From: Nocardia sp. CDC159
Lineage (GTDB): Bacteria; Actinomycetota; Actinomycetes; Mycobacteriales; Mycobacteriaceae
Reading direction: 5' to 3'
NCBI RefSeq assembly: GCF_023740735.1
Contig: NZ_JAMRXH010000002.1
Location: 611,042 to 675,041 of the forward strand
DNA: 64,000 nucleotides
A program made the position numbers and the translations under genes. Position 1 is the first letter of the stretch, and every line of letters starts with the position of its first letter. Below, piece by piece: positions 17,947 to 26,685 of this stretch. Below the pieces are notes generated by a model that searched no databases, was not told where the DNA came from, and saw only the letters and a program-made list of their open reading frames with translations.

Positions 17947-17967
17947 TCGGAGAGCAAGGAGCACCTC

Positions 17968-19086
17968 ATGTCCGACATCCGCCCCTTCCGCATCGAGATT
18001 CCGCAGGCCGATCTGGATGATCTGACCTACCGGCTGGCCCGTACCCGATTCGCCGCGGAACTGCCCGCGGAGCAGGTCGCGGGCAAGGTGGACCTCGGGA
18101 TTCCGGTTCCGCCGGGCTGGGAGTACGGCGTGCCCGGATCGTTCGTGCGGCCGCTGCTCGAGCGGTGGCGCGACGAATTCGACTGGCGCGCGGTCGAGGA
18201 GAAGCTCAACGCCTATCCGCACTTCGTCACCGAGATCGACGGGCAGACCATTCACTTCGTGCACATCCGCTCGGCGAATCCGGCGGCGACGCCGCTGATG
18301 CTGACCCACGGCTGGCCGAGCACCTTCGTCGAGGGCCTGCGCCTGGTCGAGCGGCTGACCGACGAGTTCCACCTGGTCATCCCGTCCTATCCGGGCTTCG
18401 CGTTCTCGGGCCCGACCCAGGACATCGGCTGGACGCCGGAGCGGATGGCGGCCGCATTCGTCGAGCTGATGCGGCGGCTGGGATATGAGCGCTACGGCGT
18501 GCACGGCAACGACGGCGGCGCGATCGTCTCGCCCGAAATGGGCCGTCTGGCACCGGAAAACGTGATCGGCGTGCACGTCACCCAGATCTTCTCGTTCCCC
18601 AAGGGTGAGCCGGGCGAACTGGACGGCCTCGGCGAACAGGATCTGGCCTTCCTCCAATTCGGCCAGAAGTTCCTCGAGCACTCGATCCACGACTTCACCC
18701 AGCGCGCCCAGCCGCACACCCTGGCGCACGCCCTCTCCGACTCCCCCGCGGGCCAGCTCGCCTGGAGCGGCCAGCTGATCGGCACCCTGGACCCCGACGA
18801 CATCCTCACCAACGTCGCGATCTACTGGTTCACCAACACCTCGGCCTCCTCGGCCCGCTTCTACTTCGAAAACGCCAAGGGCGAACACGCCACCACCCCC
18901 ACCACCGTCCCCCTCGGCCTGGCCTCCTTCGGCTACGACTACAAGCCCCCGCGCAAGTTCGCCGACCGCGACCACGCCAACATCGTCCAGTGGAACGAAT
19001 ACCCCGAGGGCGGCCACTGGTCCGCCTACGAGGTCCCCGACCTCCTGGCCACCGACATCCGCAATTTCTTCGCGAAGCTGGGATAG
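17968..19086 (+). CDS. Epoxide hydrolase (EHN domain plus alpha/beta hydrolase)
   Basis: Protein of 372 aa. The N-terminal FRIEIPQADLDDLTYRLART is the epoxide hydrolase N-terminal domain. HGWP (114-117) forms the oxyanion hole, and Asp182 in HGNDGG is the likely nucleophile; a late His in YPEGGHWSAYE fits the catalytic His. It opens epoxides to diols. ATG 17968 has AAGGAG seven bases before it. Divergence from a BVMO-type monooxygenase across a shared dyad suggests a joint catabolic or detoxifying role. Confidence 0.93.
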   Translation: MSDIRPFRIEIPQADLDDLTYRLARTRFAAELPAEQVAGKVDLGIPVPPGWEYGVPGSFVRPLLERWRDEFDWRAVEEKLNAYPHFVTEIDGQTIHFVHIRSANPAATPLMLTHGWPSTFVEGLRLVERLTDEFHLVIPSYPGFAFSGPTQDIGWTPERMAAAFVELMRRLGYERYGVHGNDGGAIVSPEMGRLAPENVIGVHVTQIFSFPKGEPGELDGLGEQDLAFLQFGQKFLEHSIHDFTQRAQPHTLAHALSDSPAGQLAWSGQLIGTLDPDDILTNVAIYWFTNTSASSARFYFENAKGEHATTPTTVPLGLASFGYDYKPPRKFADRDHANIVQWNEYPEGGHWSAYEVPDLLATDIRNFFAKLG

Positions 19087-19098
19087 CTCGAGCGATAC

Positions 19099-19134
19099 CG
19101 TCCGGCCCGGTCGATCCGTCGACCGGGCCGGACG
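19099..19134. terminator. Bidirectional hairpin between epoxide hydrolase and pknK
   Basis: A perfect 16-bp stem (CGTCCGGCCCGGTCGA, 19099-19114) with loop TCCG and its complement at 19119-19134. It sits between two convergent stops (19086 and 19138). No U-tract is present, but placement argues for termination on both strands. Confidence 0.8.
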
Positions 19135-19137
19135 CGT

Positions 19138-22100
19138 TCACGCCAGCAGATTCACCAGGAAATTTCGCGGGATCTGCGGGCCGTCCGGCTGGCCGGTGCC
19201 GAAGGGAAGTTCGTCGCGCAGGGTGCGGAGGATGGCCAGGACGCCGGGCCCCGCGTCCAGCAGCGGTCTGGTCCACCGTAATTCGGCGCAGCGAATCACG
19301 GCGGGGGTGAGGGTGCCGATGGCCTCGCCGGTCCAGCCCGCGGCGGAGAGGCATTCGGACAGGAGCAGGGCGGTGTCGAGTTCGGCTCGGGGGCGGTGTT
19401 GTTCGACCATGCGGCCGTGCAGGGCGCGGGCTCGTTTGACGGCGGAGTCGTCGGCGCCCAGGGGGGCCAGGTCGTCGCCGATGTAGGCGTCGTAGCCGCG
19501 GTGGTGGCGGGAGAGCAGGGCGCGGATGGCGGCCAGTTCCTCGGCCTCCGCGGCCAGGGCGGTGGTGCCGGTGGCGTGGCGCATCGAGCGCAGCACCGGA
19601 TCGTTCATGGTGGGGAAGGCGTCCAGGGGCAGGCCCAGGCGCAGGCGTTCGGCGCGGATGTGGGCGCCGAGGCGGGAGAGCTTGCGGTCGGCGGCGATTC
19701 GGGCGCCCTCGTCCAGGCGGGCGGCGGCGGTCTCCAGATCGCCGCGCACCGCCTTGACCCGCGCGCCGACCACGAAGGTGGTGACCATGAAGTCGACCGG
19801 GCCCACCCGGGCGACCAGCTGATGGCTCTGATCCAGCAGCCGCTCCGCGACATCCAGATCGCCGCGCCGGTAGGTCACCTCGCCCAGCAGCGCCGCCGCC
19901 ACCCGCACCGCGTGCGAGCGCGGGCCGGAACGCTCCCGGGCGATCTGCCAGGCCTGCTCGAAACAGCCGGTGGCCGTCTCGATATCGAGCTGTTCGTAGG
20001 CCGCCGCGCCCTGGCCCAGCAGCCCGAAGACGATGCCCAGCGGATCCTTGGAGCGGGCGTGGTACTGCGCCGCCCACTCCTGCATGCCGCGGGCCCCGTC
20101 GAAATCGAAATCGCACAACCGCACGAACGACACCAGATTCGCCGCCGTCGACACCGTCCAGGCGGGTAGCTCGTCGGCCAGTTGCAGGCAGTCCGAAAGC
20201 CGTTCCAGCACACCGTCGGTGCGATCGCGAGCCACCTGATCGGCCGCCGCGAGCACGGCCGCCTGGCAGCGCTGGCGGATGGCGTCGGCGTCGGTCGGCT
20301 CGCTGCGCGCCAGCATGCTCGACAGCCGCCCCAGCGCGGTGCGCGCCGCACCGGACTGCTGCAGATTGATATTGGCCCGCGCCAGCGCCATCAGCAGCTT
20401 CGACCGCGAGGCCACCTGTTGCACGGGCAGTTTCGACACCGTGCCGAGCAGGGTCGCCAGCTTGGAGGTGTCGATGAGGTCCATCCCGCCGCTCTCCACC
20501 AGATCCAGCGCCAGCTTCAGGTCGGTGGCCTGCAGCGCGTGATCGACCGACTTGCGCAGCAGCTGATGTTCGGCGTACCAGCGGGATGCCTTGCGGTGCT
20601 GGGATTTCAGATTGCCTGGATGGACCCGCTCCAGCCGGGCCCGCAGTTGCTCGGCGAACAGCGGCTGGATCCGGAACCATTCCGGATCGTAGGCGACCCG
20701 GCTGATGAACAGCTCGCGCTGCTCGGCCTGCTCCAGCAGTTGCTCGGCATCGGCCTCCCCGCTCAGCGCGGCCGCCAGCGGGCCGTTCACCTTCTCGGTC
20801 ACCGAGATCGACATCAGGAATTCCAGCAGCCGCGGCTCGAGAGTGTCGAGCACGTTCTCCGACAGGTATTCCCGGATGGTCTGATTACCGCCGGACAGCT
20901 GCCCGATCAGCCGCTCCGGATCGGCCGGGCCGTTGCCCGAGCCGCGCAGTGCCAGGCTCACCAGCTGGATCGCGGCGGGCCAGCCGTCGGCCGCCGCGTG
21001 GATCCGTTCCACCTGATCGTCGGTGAGGCCGAAGCCGTTGTGCGACACGAGGATCTCGCGAGTCTCCGGCACGGTCAGCCGCAGTGCGTTGCAGTCGATT
21101 TCGACCAGCTCGTCCCGCACCCGCATCCGGCTCAGCGGCAGTCCCGCCTGCTCCCGGGTGGTGACCACGAAGCGCAGATGATGACATCCGTTGTCCAGCA
21201 ACGCGTCCATCGCCCGGTGCGCCCCGGCATCGCTGACCCGGTGCCAGTCCTCGACCACCACGACCACCGCCCGCGCGCTCGCGTGGATCTCGTCGATGAG
21301 CGTGGAGATCGCATACGACACCGCCTCCGGCGGGCGCTCCTCGAGGACCTGCTCGAGACCGGTGCCGATATCCGGGCAGACCCGCCGGATCGCCTGTACC
21401 AGATGGGCGAGAAACCAGACCTCGTTGTCGTCGTCGTGGTCGATGCCGATCCACGCCACCGCGACCCCGCGGTCGGCCAGCTCGCCGCGCCACTGCGCGG
21501 CCACGGTGCTCTTGCCGAATCCGGCCGGACCGTGGATCACCGCCAGCCGTCGCCGTCCACCCGCCCGCAGCACCTCGAGCAGGCGCGGCCTGGGCACCGG
21601 CTCCCGGCTCGGGGTGGGCGGGCGGAACTTGGTCGTCGGCGTGGGCGGCAGGGTGGGCGAGGCCACCGGTGTGGCCTCGCCGGGCGGGCGCAGCGACAGC
21701 GTGCCGCGGGGGCCGCTCACCATCGATCGGGTGCGCAGCGACGGATTGGCCGCGCTGGCACCGGGATTCGTACCGTTGCCGGTGTCCTCGGCATCGAGCC
21801 CGGCGTCCAGCAGCGCCATCTCGTCGGGCAGCTGATCGTGCGCCTGCTGCACCGAGCGCAGCAGCTCGCCCAGTTCATAGGCCGAGGCCGGGCGATCCGC
21901 CGGATCCGGGGACATCGCCCGTTCGATGACATCGGCCACATCGGCGGGGATGTCCTGTTCCCGCAGGTCCGGAATGGGCTGGGTGGTGATGCGCAGGAAC
22001 TGCGCCACGATCTTCTCCCCGGATCGCCGCTCGAAGGCGGCATGCCCGGTGAGCAGGGCGAACAGGGTCGCGCCCAGGCCGTAGACATCGGAGCGCTCGG

Positions 22101-22737
22101 TCGGCTCCTCGCCCTTGAGCACCTCGGGGGCGGTGAAGGCGGGCGAACCGGTGATCATGCTGGTGGAGGTGCGAAACCCGCCCGGGATGCGGGCGATGCC
22201 GAAGTCGGTGAGCTGGGGTTCGCCGTAGCGGCTGAGCAGGACGTTGGCCGGTTTCACATCGCGGTGCAGCACGTGCACGCGGTGGGCGCTCTCGATCGCA
22301 CCGGCCAGCTTCACCCCGACCCGCAGGGTGTCGGCCCAGGTCAGCGGGCCGTGTTCGCGTACGAGCCGTTCCAGCGAACCGTGTGCGGCGTACGGCATGA
22401 CGATGAACGGCAGGCCGCTGGCGGTGACGTCGACCTGCAGGATGTCGACGATATTGGGGTGGCCGGACAACCGGCCCATGGCATGTTCCTCGCGTAGGAA
22501 GCGCTCGCGGCTCTCGTCGTCGATCTCCGACGACAGCACCTTCACCGCCACGATGCGGTCCAGGGCCCGCTGGGCACAGCGATAGACGACCCCGAAGCCG
22601 CCGCGCCCGATCTCCTCCGCATCGAACAGTCCCATCGCCTCGAGCTCATCGGCGACGCCGATGGGCAGGTGACGCTGGGTGGTGCTCGATTCCGCCTGTG
22701 TGTCGGTGCTGCGGACCTTGCCCGTGTGTGGATTCAT
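19138..22737 (-). CDS. pknK: Serine/threonine protein kinase PknK fused to a MalT-like STAND ATPase
   Basis: Protein of 1199 aa. Kinase domain, about 38-300: Gly loop GRGGFG (44-49), Lys66, catalytic HRD (158-160), DFG (178-180) and APE. A Pro/Ser/Thr-rich linker (about 325-385) leads to an AAA/STAND ATPase with Walker A GPAGFGKST (403-411), and then about 600 aa of helical TPR-like repeats. Domain order matches mycobacterial PknK, which controls transcription factors and growth adaptation. There is no C-terminal LuxR DNA-binding domain, so it must act through partners. It is slightly longer than I recall for M. tuberculosis PknK (about 1110 aa). Confidence 0.95.
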   Translation of the reverse strand: MNPHTGKVRSTDTQAESSTTQRHLPIGVADELEAMGLFDAEEIGRGGFGVVYRCAQRALDRIVAVKVLSSEIDDESRERFLREEHAMGRLSGHPNIVDILQVDVTASGLPFIVMPYAAHGSLERLVREHGPLTWADTLRVGVKLAGAIESAHRVHVLHRDVKPANVLLSRYGEPQLTDFGIARIPGGFRTSTSMITGSPAFTAPEVLKGEEPTERSDVYGLGATLFALLTGHAAFERRSGEKIVAQFLRITTQPIPDLREQDIPADVADVIERAMSPDPADRPASAYELGELLRSVQQAHDQLPDEMALLDAGLDAEDTGNGTNPGASAANPSLRTRSMVSGPRGTLSLRPPGEATPVASPTLPPTPTTKFRPPTPSREPVPRPRLLEVLRAGGRRRLAVIHGPAGFGKSTVAAQWRGELADRGVAVAWIGIDHDDDNEVWFLAHLVQAIRRVCPDIGTGLEQVLEERPPEAVSYAISTLIDEIHASARAVVVVVEDWHRVSDAGAHRAMDALLDNGCHHLRFVVTTREQAGLPLSRMRVRDELVEIDCNALRLTVPETREILVSHNGFGLTDDQVERIHAAADGWPAAIQLVSLALRGSGNGPADPERLIGQLSGGNQTIREYLSENVLDTLEPRLLEFLMSISVTEKVNGPLAAALSGEADAEQLLEQAEQRELFISRVAYDPEWFRIQPLFAEQLRARLERVHPGNLKSQHRKASRWYAEHQLLRKSVDHALQATDLKLALDLVESGGMDLIDTSKLATLLGTVSKLPVQQVASRSKLLMALARANINLQQSGAARTALGRLSSMLARSEPTDADAIRQRCQAAVLAAADQVARDRTDGVLERLSDCLQLADELPAWTVSTAANLVSFVRLCDFDFDGARGMQEWAAQYHARSKDPLGIVFGLLGQGAAAYEQLDIETATGCFEQAWQIARERSGPRSHAVRVAAALLGEVTYRRGDLDVAERLLDQSHQLVARVGPVDFMVTTFVVGARVKAVRGDLETAAARLDEGARIAADRKLSRLGAHIRAERLRLGLPLDAFPTMNDPVLRSMRHATGTTALAAEAEELAAIRALLSRHHRGYDAYIGDDLAPLGADDSAVKRARALHGRMVEQHRPRAELDTALLLSECLSAAGWTGEAIGTLTPAVIRCAELRWTRPLLDAGPGVLAILRTLRDELPFGTGQPDGPQIPRNFLVNLLA

Positions 22738-22857
22738 GGCACCACCTCGAACGTTCCGCGCTTACTCCAACGTAGCGCGGTAGGAACTCACGCGTATGGA
22801 ATTCCGATCACGGCACGCGCGGACCGACCAGTCCGAACGAAAATCCTTCGGACACAA

Positions 22858-22895
22858 TACGGCCCGGACCACGAATTTCCGTGATCCGGGCCGTA
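22858..22895 (-). terminator. Terminator of the fadA-fadB operon
   Basis: 16-bp arms (22858-22873 and 22880-22895) with one mismatch and a six-base loop, 60 bases after the fadB stop. The minus-strand 3' side continues TATTGTGT, a weak U-rich tail. Confidence 0.75.
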
Positions 22896-22955
22896 CCCGT
22901 GCGATCTAGAAGGTAAGGGGGTCAACCCTCGACCAGCGTCGAGAAGCTGTCGACC

Positions 22956-25109
22956 TTACTTGCGCAGCGAGGCCGGAACCTCGAAGCGCGGGCCGAACTT
23001 GGCGACCAGCTCGTCGGCGCGGGCCACGAAGGCCTCCTGGCCGCCCGGGTAGCCCACGATGAACTGGTGGGTGCCACCGGTCCAGGCCGGGAAGCCGATG
23101 CCGAAGATCGAGCCGATGTTGGCGTCGGCCGTGGTGGTCAGCACGCCCTCGTCGAAACACTTCTGGGTCTCGATCGCCTCGGCGAACAGCATGCGATCCT
23201 TCAGATCCTGGAAGGAGACGCCCTCGGGCAGCTCCGTCGAGGTCTTGAACAGCGAGCGCAGCTCCGACCACAGGCCCACGGCCTTGCCGTCGACGTAGTC
23301 GTAGAACCCGGCGCCGCCCGCCTTGCCCTTGCGGTCGTACTCGCCCACCAGCTTGTCGAGGATCTCGGCGGTGGCCTTGGCGGCGGCATCGATCTCGCCG
23401 CCCGCGGCCACGAGGGCCTCGGCCGTCTCCTTGTAGATCTTCTGCATGGTGGTGAAGTTCAGCTCGTCCGACAGCTTCAGCGGCGCCGCGGGGTAGCCCG
23501 CCTGCAGACCGGCCTGCTCGATGGTCTGCGGGTCCACGCCCTCGGCCAGCATCGTGATGGCCTCGTTGATGAACTTGCCGATCACGCGCGAGGTGTAGAA
23601 GCCGCGCGAGTCGTTGACCACGATCGGGGTCTTGCGGATCGCGAGGGTGTAGTCGTACACCCGGGCCAGCGCCTCGTCGGAGGTCTTCTCGCCCTTGATG
23701 ATCTCGACCAGCGGCATCTTGTCGACCGGGGAGAAGAAGTGGATGCCGATGAAGTCTTCCTGGCGCTTGACCCCGTTGGCCAGCAGCGTGATCGGCAGGG
23801 TCGAGGTGTTCGAGCCGAGCAGCGCGTCGGCGTCGACGATGTCCTCGATCTCCTGGAAGACCTTGGCCTTGAGCTCCGGGTTTTCGAACACGGCCTCGAT
23901 GACGAAGTCGACGCCCTTGAAGTCGGCCGGATCGGCGGTCGGGTGGATACGGTCCAGCAGCGCCTTGGACTTCTCCTCGGTGGTCTTACCGCGGGAGAGG
24001 GCCTTCTCCTCGAGCTTGACCGAGTAGTCCTTGCCCTTCTGGGCGTTCTCGAGGCTGACGTCCTTGAGCACGACCTCGATGCCGGCCTTGGCGGTGACGT
24101 AGGCGATGCCCGCACCCATCATGCCCGCGCCCAGCACGCCGACCTTCTTGATCTCGCGCTTGGGCACATCCTTCGGCCGCGAACCGCCGTTGTTGATCGA
24201 CTGCAGGTCGAAGAAGAACGCCTGGATCATGTTCTTCGCGACCGGGCCGGTCAGCAGGTTGACGAAGTAGCGCGACTCGATCAGCGAGGCGTTGTCGAAG
24301 TCGACCTGCGCACCCTCGATCGCGGCGGCCATGATGTTCTTCGGGGCCGGCATGTTGGCGCCCTTGAGCTGCTTGCGCAGGTTCGCGGGGAAGGCCGGGA
24401 GGTTGGCGGCCAGGGCCGGGGTGGACGGGGTGCCGCCCGGGATCTTGTAGCCCTTGACGTCCCAGGGCTGCACGCCCTTGTCCGGGTTGGCCTTGATCCA
24501 CGCCTTGGCGGCCGGGACCAGCTCCTCGATCGAGCCGACGACCTCGTTGACCAGGCCGATCTGCTGGGCCTTGGTGGCGTTGAACTCGTTGCCCTGCAGC
24601 AGCACCTGCATCAGGGCGTTCTGGATGCCGAACATCCGCACGGTGCGGGTGACGCCGCCACCGGCCGGGAGCAGGCCCAGCTTGACCTCGGGCAGGCCGA
24701 TCTTGATGCCCTTGACGTCGGCCGCGATCCGGTAGTGGGTCGCCAGCGCGATCTCCAGGCCGCCGCCGAGCGCGGCGCCGTTGATGGCCGCGACGACCGG
24801 CTTGCCGAGCTGCTCGAGGCGGCGCAGCGCGCCCTTGATCTCGGTGAGCTCGTCCATCAGGGCCTGGGCGTCGTTCGGCCCGACCTGCATCATGTTCTTC
24901 AGATCGCCGCCGGCGAAGAAGGTCTTCTTCGCGGAGGTGATGACGACACCGGTGATGTCGTCCTTCTCGGCCTCGAGCCGGTCGACGGTGGCCGTCATCG
25001 ACTTCTTGTAGAGGTCGTTCATCGTGTTGGCGCCCTGGTTGGGGTCGTCCATCGTCAGCACGACGATGCCGTCGGCGTCCTTCTCCCAGGCGATCATGTT
25101 GTCGGTCAT
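22956..25109 (-). CDS. fadB: Trifunctional fatty-acid oxidation protein FadB (enoyl-CoA hydratase / 3-hydroxyacyl-CoA dehydrogenase)
   Basis: Protein of 717 aa, the standard length. The N-terminal crotonase domain (about 1-190) includes AAINGAALGGGLEIALATHY, the oxyanion-hole loop. The NAD-binding Rossmann motif VGVLGAGMMGAGIAYV starts near residue 320, followed by GIHFFSPVDKMPLVEII with the catalytic His. A C-terminal 3HCDH domain completes it. It catalyses hydration and dehydrogenation in beta-oxidation, and needs FadA for thiolysis. FadA is directly upstream with a 33-bp gap, so both are one operon ending at the hairpin downstream. Confidence 0.96.
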   Translation of the reverse strand: MTDNMIAWEKDADGIVVLTMDDPNQGANTMNDLYKKSMTATVDRLEAEKDDITGVVITSAKKTFFAGGDLKNMMQVGPNDAQALMDELTEIKGALRRLEQLGKPVVAAINGAALGGGLEIALATHYRIAADVKGIKIGLPEVKLGLLPAGGGVTRTVRMFGIQNALMQVLLQGNEFNATKAQQIGLVNEVVGSIEELVPAAKAWIKANPDKGVQPWDVKGYKIPGGTPSTPALAANLPAFPANLRKQLKGANMPAPKNIMAAAIEGAQVDFDNASLIESRYFVNLLTGPVAKNMIQAFFFDLQSINNGGSRPKDVPKREIKKVGVLGAGMMGAGIAYVTAKAGIEVVLKDVSLENAQKGKDYSVKLEEKALSRGKTTEEKSKALLDRIHPTADPADFKGVDFVIEAVFENPELKAKVFQEIEDIVDADALLGSNTSTLPITLLANGVKRQEDFIGIHFFSPVDKMPLVEIIKGEKTSDEALARVYDYTLAIRKTPIVVNDSRGFYTSRVIGKFINEAITMLAEGVDPQTIEQAGLQAGYPAAPLKLSDELNFTTMQKIYKETAEALVAAGGEIDAAAKATAEILDKLVGEYDRKGKAGGAGFYDYVDGKAVGLWSELRSLFKTSTELPEGVSFQDLKDRMLFAEAIETQKCFDEGVLTTTADANIGSIFGIGFPAWTGGTHQFIVGYPGGQEAFVARADELVAKFGPRFEVPASLRK

Positions 25110-25142
25110 AGTCTTTCGGTCTCCTGAATGAAAGTCTGGGCG

Positions 25143-26354
25143 TTAGACGCGCTCGATGATGGTCGCGACACCCATGCCGCCGCCGATGCACAGGGTCACC
25201 AGGGCGTAGCGGGCATTGCGGCGCTCCAGCTCGTCGACCATGGTGCCCATGATCATCGCGCCGGTCGCACCCAGCGGGTGGCCCATCGCGATCGCGCCGC
25301 CGTTGACGTTCAGCTTCTCGTCCGGGATGTTCAGATCCTTCTGGAACTTCAGCACGACCGACGCGAACGCCTCGTTGATCTCGAACAGGTCGATGTCGTC
25401 GACCGACAGCCCCGCCTTGGCCAGCGCCTTCTGGGCGGCCGGGGTCGGGCCGGTCAGCATGATGGTGGCGTCGGCGCCGCTGATGCCGGTCGAGACGATG
25501 CGGGCGCGCGGGGTCAGGCCGGAGGCCTTACCGGCCTCCTCGTTGCCGACCAGAACCAGCGCGGCGCCGTCCACGATGCCGGAGCTGTTGCCGCCGTGGT
25601 GGACGTGGTTGATCTTCTCGACGTAGTGGTACTTCTGCAGCGCCACCGCGTCGAAGCCGCCCATCTCACCGATCACGGAGAACGACGGGTTCAGCTTGGC
25701 CAGATCCTCGAGGGTGGTGCCCGGGCGCATGTGCTCGTCGCGGTCCAACACGGTCAGGCCGTTGACATCCTTGACCGGAACGACCGACTTGGTGAAGTAT
25801 CCGCCGGTCCACGCCGCGGCGGCGCGCTCCTGCGAACGCACGGCGTAGGCGTCGACATCCTCGCGCGAGAAGCCCTCGATGGTCGCGATCAGGTCGGCCG
25901 AGATGCCCTGCGGGACGATGTAGTTCTCGTAGCTGGTCCACGGGTCCATGAACATGGCGCCGCCGTCGGAGCCCATCGGCACGCGCGACATCGACTCCAC
26001 GCCACCGGCGATGACCAGGTCCTCGAAGCCGGAGCGGACCTTCTGGGCGGCGAGGTTGACGGCCTCCAGGCCGGACGCGCAGAACCGGTTGATCTGGGTG
26101 CCGCCGACGGTCTCGGGCAGGCCGGAGGTCAGCACGGTGGTGCGGGCGATGTCGGCGCCCTGGTCGCCGACCGGCGACACGACACCCAGGATGACGTCCG
26201 AGATGCGATCCTCGTCCAGGCCGGGGAAGCGGTTGCGCAGCTCCTTGACCAGACCGGTGGTCAGATCGATCGGCTTGACCGAGTGCAGCGTGCCCTTCTT
26301 GTTGCGGCCGCGCGGGGTGCGGATGGCCTCGTAAATGTAGGCCTCTGTGGTCAT
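25143..26354 (-). CDS. fadA: Acetyl-CoA C-acyltransferase (thiolase) FadA
   Basis: Protein of 403 aa, typical thiolase length. The nucleophilic Cys lies in [12 protein letters not shown] (near residue 91), the His in [16 protein letters not shown] and the second catalytic Cys in [11 protein letters not shown]. It cleaves 3-ketoacyl-CoA with CoA, forming the beta-oxidation complex with FadB. It is first in the operon; its promoter should be in the 331-bp gap before dnaX's 3' end. Confidence 0.96.
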   Translation of the reverse strand: MTTEAYIYEAIRTPRGRNKKGTLHSVKPIDLTTGLVKELRNRFPGLDEDRISDVILGVVSPVGDQGADIARTTVLTSGLPETVGGTQINRFCASGLEAVNLAAQKVRSGFEDLVIAGGVESMSRVPMGSDGGAMFMDPWTSYENYIVPQGISADLIATIEGFSREDVDAYAVRSQERAAAAWTGGYFTKSVVPVKDVNGLTVLDRDEHMRPGTTLEDLAKLNPSFSVIGEMGGFDAVALQKYHYVEKINHVHHGGNSSGIVDGAALVLVGNEEAGKASGLTPRARIVSTGISGADATIMLTGPTPAAQKALAKAGLSVDDIDLFEINEAFASVVLKFQKDLNIPDEKLNVNGGAIAMGHPLGATGAMIMGTMVDELERRNARYALVTLCIGGGMGVATIIERV

Positions 26355-26685
26355 ATCGGAGTTTTCCTTCCTAGGGGTGCGCCGACACCGTCGTGGGCGG
26401 TACCGCCGCGGGTAACCTCGCCGACCGGCCCGTTCGAGACCGACCGTCCATGTTCAGTTGTCTGCGGCACTCGCGGGCCCGTCGCCCGCACCGTATAACG
26501 CTGTACAAACCTCGGCAGGCATCGGCCGACGAGTTTCGCGGTGACCCGGTCGTCCGGGCCCACCATAGAACCTCGCCGCTGGCGATGCCGTTGCCCTCCC
26601 CAGTCGAAGTGCGCCGGGATCCGTGTGGACAGTGTACCGCCGGATGCGAACTCCGGTTAACTTAACGCCGTCGGGGAGGTGGCTG
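26355..26685. other. Intergenic region upstream of fadA (331 bp)
   Basis: The gap lies between the fadA start and the dnaX stop, so it must hold the fadA promoter and the dnaX 3' end. A short dyad GTTAACTTAAC (26656-26666; arms GTTAA/TTAAC) stands just downstream of the dnaX stop and may be an operator for a lipid-responsive regulator, though it is short. No gene is supported here. Confidence 0.4.
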
